Assembly (NCBI GenBank): GCA_002221725.1
Contig: NJFT01000008.1
Span: 310,001-374,000 of the forward strand
Length of the DNA: 64,000 nt
Direction: 5' to 3'
Source: Scedosporium boydii
Lineage: Eukaryota; Ascomycota; Sordariomycetes; Microascales; Microascaceae
The translations under genes and the position numbers were made by a program. The notes under the pieces are model-generated. The model was not told the DNA's origin and ran no database searches. It saw only the letters and a list, made by a program, of their open reading frames with translations. This document shows positions 59,739 to 64,000 of the stretch, piece by piece (positions within the stretch are counted from its first letter, which is position 1; each line of letters begins with the position of its first letter).

Positions 59739-62700
59739 GTGTCGATGCAATCCTCCTTCGGGGTCCATAAGCGTTGCGCATTGAGAATTGCACGAGGCCT
59801 TTGCAAAAAGTACACGTGGGGATGGTAGGACAAGCCCTCGAGCTCACTTTGCAGTGCTAGAAGAGAAGCCCCAAGCATACATACATACATCAATGCTTGG
59901 TCGCTGATCTTCTGGACTGTTTTGCCATCCAAATACCCAATCGATGACGAAGAGATAATGAGCCTTGCTCCTGCACGAGACCTCGGTATTCCTTTGTCCT
60001 CTTCCTCCATCATCCAGCCGGAATCATTACCGGACATGGCTGGCTAACAACAAATTACAGAAGACCCTGACGAGCCCCTGGTCTTGCGGCTAGGCGTGAG
60101 AGGACCCTCCTACAAGTAGCAGGTGCATTGGCTTTACGCCGGCTAGTGGAGCTGATGTTCGTCGTCCCTGAATATATTACCTCAACTCTTGTAAACGACG
60201 GCCCCATTGCCCATCGAGAGCAAGATATGAAGTCAACCAAGTGCCCCCTAATGTTGAGCCTCCTGTTCAACCACAGCTGAACCAGAACATATCCGCATCG
60301 ACCTCGGTAGCGTACTTCGTAATGCAACCCAATCCGAAGGCACGATCTATATTTGTCAAATTCATCCCCCAAACTTTCATCCACGTGTATGCCCAATTCG
60401 GATAGAGCTCAGCACAGAGCCTAGCGGAGTAACTTTATCATGACAGTGTACAAGTCTGTAGTGTAGTGTAGAGTAGTGTAGAAGCTATCTCACTTTGGGT
60501 GGGCAGGGACGTTGATGGTGGAGCCGCTTCATCAACGATTTCATATTGCGGCTAACCATCTCTGAGTCCAGAAGCTGAGCATCGTGGAGATGACGATACT
60601 ATTGGTTGGCGTTCGTCATTTTCTCTCCCTTACTTCGTATAATTAATCAGCTTGGCCGCCATTCTCACTTCTCTCCATTCGGTTAACGCACTTCAGTATT
60701 CCCCCTTAGCTTGCCGCTAACCCGGGGTTCGAGCGTTGCTGGACCCTGCCACGCGAGTGAAAGTGGTTATGGAGGATCATTATCATGACCTCGTGAGATG
60801 CCGGTATCATTTGCTTCGTAATTCGCTTTCTTCTTTGGGCGACGTCGCCATTGATCGACGGCCCAAGTGCTAAGACCTCGGGTGGCTGTACGGCGACAAC
60901 ATTCCACGGTTAGCATGTATTTGAGAGTTCTTCGAGCGAAGTAATACAATCCTGGTTGAAGGAGCAGGTCCAGAAGACAAACTAGATAGCCAGGCCATCA
61001 ACCGTGCAACACTGAGCCGCCGCCCTCCGTGGTCTACAGGTAATTAAACTAAGTAGCCAGGCTGGTTAGAGGCGGATTTATCCCCACGAACAGCCTCAAA
61101 AGCCAAACGTCTATGAAGTCCGTAGAGTTAAATCATGAAGAGGAAGAGAATGAATCCGGGTTACACACCGGTATTGTTTGTCATCGGCTTGGCCTGGCCC
61201 TCACCTGCATACTTCGTACTGAGAGCGTCATCTGCGCCGCGTCGAATCAATGTAACCAGAATCCACGTCCACAGCGCGGAAATCCCGGAACGAAAGAATA
61301 CCATTTCTTTTAGAATGTGTGTTTCTTTTCTTTCCTTTTTTTCTTTTTCCTGTCCGGTGATCTGCTCTGCCCCAGCAAGGCGAAGGCCCATTGTCACCCT
61401 CCCCACGGACCGTTTGGACCTCTGTTTCGAGGGCCGCCCCGGGTACCAGCAGGCTGGAACCTGAATGTAGTCCACCAATGGCCAACCTTGTAGGACGAGA
61501 AATAGGCTCAAATCGTAATCCTGCCTCTGGGATTCCTTCCTGGATCCTGTTGTTGCAGCTCTGACCGTCGACACACACGGGCGAGATATGTCTCACAGCG
61601 TGTGGTGGGAGGCGTCGGGGTCAAAGCACAACATCCAGCCAGCGCTTTTTACTCGCACACGTCACGGCAATCACAAGTATTTGCGGGGAGAGGCACATGT
61701 TTGCTTCCAGGGTCTTCTGCATCTTTGATTTGCCCTGGATCTTTTTCATGAGGGTGGTCAGAGACCAGCCACTCATGCTTGTGTGCTGCCAGTTAGATGA
61801 GTACTCATCCACCGTGCCGCATTCACGGGTTGCTGCATGTCAAGACGTTGGGGCTCATGAAGTATTATCAATTGATCAATTACTTTCTGCTGTGTCATGC
61901 TCCAGGAATCCAAAGTCTCACCTGTTTGTTTCTCTGGTTTGGGTACTTTATTTGGTCGTCCTCTTCTATGGAGCGCCTTTTGACGCGAGAAATTGCGAGG
62001 TCGAAACCGACGAGTTCCATAGGTCCAGGGTTCAGGGGCAGCGAGTGAGCTGGAATCCAATAATTCTGAACCCCGGAAAGCCACAGGTGGCGGGTAACCA
62101 TCAAGAGATATGCTCGTGCTCCATCATCCTCCAAGGCACTACAAGCCAGACTAAAAATCTCAAATAGGAATTGGTGGATGGGCCGCTCGTTAGAACCGTA
62201 AGTCTTATGCAAGATTCCGCAGCTTCCTTCTTCAACGAATATGAAGCGGAGAGCCAAGCATGAAGTATTCCCCTACCACGTTCCCTAACAATTCCATGGA
62301 AATATGAATAGCTTAGTTGACGCAGGTGTCCCGTTTGATCATGTCGTACATCATAGCATCATACCGGGCTCAAAACCCCTTGCTGGGCGAGCATCAGCAT
62401 TGTGAACACGAGCATGGACTGTGATGTCTGCAGGCTGAAGACTTCTCCCCCCCGTTGTCGTTGTCCGATCTATGAGTACTTCGTACGCTCTTGGGAAATA
62501 TCTGCCAAGCAGGATTCCAACTTCCCCTCATCTCCAAGGGCTCGAGAGCCAAGAATCACAAACCTTGCCCTTTCCAGAATTTGATATCGCACTTCGTACA
62601 TGGTCGGTCTCCACAATTCTCGAGGGCTCGAGTGTTGATATGCATTTGGTCAATGATCATTGACGGCCTCGTTCATGACCTGCATGCTTCACACATGCTG

Positions 62701-63424
62701 GACGGTCACTGCGGAAGTCCGTGCCACCGATGCTTGACGGCGACCCAACGTCGGCGGGGACCCAAACGTCCAATGTCGACATGTCCCAACCCTTCGTATC
62801 CCGTCCACGATTGGCCTATTCGCAGTCTCCTACATTCCAAAGGCTCGGCGCTGTGTGATGATCCTTCCTTTCTCGGGATGACCATTTCAGCTTAGCTTCG
62901 TTCGAGCTGTGTGCAAGGAAGGAAAACAACCAAGCTAGTGGAGCTCCGAGAACGACAGCTGCCACCGTTTTGACAGCACCCACGGCTCTGCTTGCATCGT
63001 TTGGGGGATGATCCCTTGGGTCAAAGCATCCATGAAGGCTGCACGAAACATTCCAATCACCGCGGGGAGATTTGATCTCATGTCACCAAAGAACGTGGTG
63101 CCGCGGTAACATCTCATATTTCTTTGTATATCCCATACTGCAATGTCTTGGTTGAAATGATAAATGCAAACTACTCGAGTCGACTGAGCATACCAGCGCC
63201 GATAAAGATGAAGAAGGAATTCGGGTCCCATCCAGCGGAGCTTTCTCCCAATCCATCCGATGCTCCGAGCACGTTCTCGCATAGTGCTCCGGTTCCGGGC
63301 CGTAGACGTGTTAACGTCTCCCCAATTTGAGCTTCCTTCCGCTTGTATTCGTCCAACCCAAAACCCATTATTGTCCCCCGCTTGAAACATGCTCGCATCT
63401 CCTTTCTTTGTCCTTTGCATACGT

Positions 63425-63619
63425 CTATAGAGGCAGCTCCCGTCCCGGGATTCGGGTATCCCAACGACCGCACAGTACGCAGGCCTTACCAACCATTGAA
63501 GCGCCGGACTTGGAGAGTTCGGGGCATTGTAGAGGGTTTTTTTCGCCCTTAGCACAACTGTATATGACCTTGTGGCCCCAGTGGCCGCAAGTGTACTGAA
63601 TATTCTCGGCGTAGCACAT
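63425..63619 (-). CDS. Small Cys-rich hypothetical protein
   Basis: An ATG frame of 64 codons begins MCYAENIQYTCGHWGHKVIY and continues with paired Cys residues (LQCPEL, KACVLC). The TCGH/GH spacing and small size recall short Cys-rich fungal proteins of unknown function. A TATATAA element lies about 45 bp upstream. The 3' end is uncertain: the frame can stop at 63425, or splice from a donor at 63478 to an acceptor at 63424 (65 residues), or from 63468 to 63424 with a longer tail to 63171. I do not recognise a named family and no function is proposed. Confidence 0.45.
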   Translation of the reverse strand: MCYAENIQYTCGHWGHKVIYSCAKGEKNPLQCPELSKSGASMVGKACVLCGRWDTRIPGRELPL

Positions 63620-63657
63620 GCTGGTAGCGTAGACCCCTTGTTTCGGTTTAGGGGATG

Positions 63658-63667
63658 GTTATATAAC
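63658..63667 (-). promoter_or_regulatory. TATA box of the small Cys-rich gene
   Basis: GTTATATAAC, itself palindromic, lies about 40-48 bp upstream of the ATG at 63619, a good core-promoter distance. Confidence 0.45.
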
Positions 63668-63876
63668 GAATGGACCACAGACGGGCTATCTTTCTGAACC
63701 AGGCGGTCGATTGCACTGCTGGCGTTTAGGGAAAAAGTGTGTACGATAGAAAGATTGCTGTTGGCTTAGAGCGTGCCAGAGATAGGAGAGAAACTAAAAA
63801 GAGACTTTCATGGAAGCCCAGTCATGAAAGCCTCGAAGCAATTCAAATCGATCTCGTCCCGCCGAGAACGGGTATG

Positions 63877-63898
63877 ATATATATATATATATATATAT
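63877..63898. repeat. (AT)11 microsatellite
   Basis: Eleven uninterrupted AT dinucleotides in non-coding DNA near the right edge. Confidence 0.95.
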
Positions 63899-64000
63899 GG
63901 CCTCCATAGCCCGAATTACCCCCAAACGCGATAAACACTTGTTTTAATCCATATCTCCGAGTAGTTAATATGCCTCAAAGAACTCCCAAACGTAGACCGA

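Larger units (their letters stand above)
55647..62485. repeat. Dispersed 9-bp repeat TACGAAGTA / TACTTCGTA, dense cluster
   Basis: Exact copies start at 55647, 55672, 55842, 55861, 56397, 56670, 57267, 57387, 57620, 57651, 58236, 58528, 58560, 59186, 59723, 59730, 60313, 60631, 61210 and 62477. Both orientations occur about equally. Five more lie elsewhere in the window (6934, 25005, 25655, 25828, 39933), all non-coding. Flanking bases differ from copy to copy, so the repeat unit is essentially the 9-mer, often with G before and C after. It is too short for a known transposon family; the origin is unknown to me. Confidence 0.85.
54131..63424. other. 9.3-kb gene-poor region packed with a short palindromic motif
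   Basis: No convincing gene on either strand over 9.3 kb; the left 1 kb includes the promoter of the large gene at 54130. The longest frames (for example 56646-57170, 61697-62167 and 62935-63678) have random-looking composition or non-ATG starts. The region contains 20 exact TACGAAGTA or TACTTCGTA copies, many near-copies, frequent GTAC-rich strings, and short tandem repeats near 58986 and 60455. It looks like a non-coding or repeat-derived compartment. Confidence 0.6.

Noticed and set aside
62935..63678. 247-codon minus-strand frame
   Set aside because: It has a GTG start and overlaps the better-supported small Cys-rich frame, which has an ATG and a TATA box.

Overview
The window is nuclear DNA of a filamentous ascomycete (Pezizomycotina; probably a sordariomycete, an inference from gene style only). 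The genes have several short introns (about 45-110 nt) with GTAAGT/GTATGT-type donors. Their products are fungal: a SAT-type non-reducing polyketide synthase, a Fet3-like multicopper oxidase, an RCR-type membrane protein, a Nup2-type nucleoporin and a class II aldolase. Thirteen protein genes are well supported and one small one is possible. Exon joins were chosen by reading splice sites and keeping frame; every complete spliced model below is a whole number of codons. No rRNA, tRNA, CRISPR array or intact transposon was recognised.

Left part (1-14.9 kb), a probable secondary-metabolite or pigment locus. A non-reducing PKS (minus strand, running off the left edge just before its C-terminus) is followed 6.5 kb away by a secreted laccase/Fet3-like oxidase on the same strand. 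The stretch between them has no intact gene but contains two coding-like relics. A further 5.3 kb (14.9-20.2 kb) shows no gene.

Middle part (20.2-54.1 kb), a housekeeping block: GT90/CAP10-like glycosyltransferase (+), ArfGAP-UBA protein (-), LETM1-like mitochondrial protein (-), nucleoporin Nup2 (+), RCR-like PY-motif membrane protein (-), fructose-bisphosphate aldolase (-), TFIIH subunit Tfb5 (+, 71 aa in three exons), dienoyl-CoA isomerase (-), aldo-keto reductase (-), nine-knuckle CCHC zinc protein (+), and a 1282-residue conserved-looking protein with a possible histone-fold segment (-). These act in trafficking, nuclear transport, glycolysis, transcription/DNA repair, beta-oxidation and redox metabolism, and do not form one pathway.

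Right part (54.1-64 kb) is almost gene-free. It is dominated by exact copies of a 9-bp sequence, TACGAAGTA or its complement TACTTCGTA: 20 copies in 6.8 kb against about 0.05 expected by chance, and none inside a gene. This is the most unusual signal in the window. A small Cys-rich gene with a TATA box lies at the far right.
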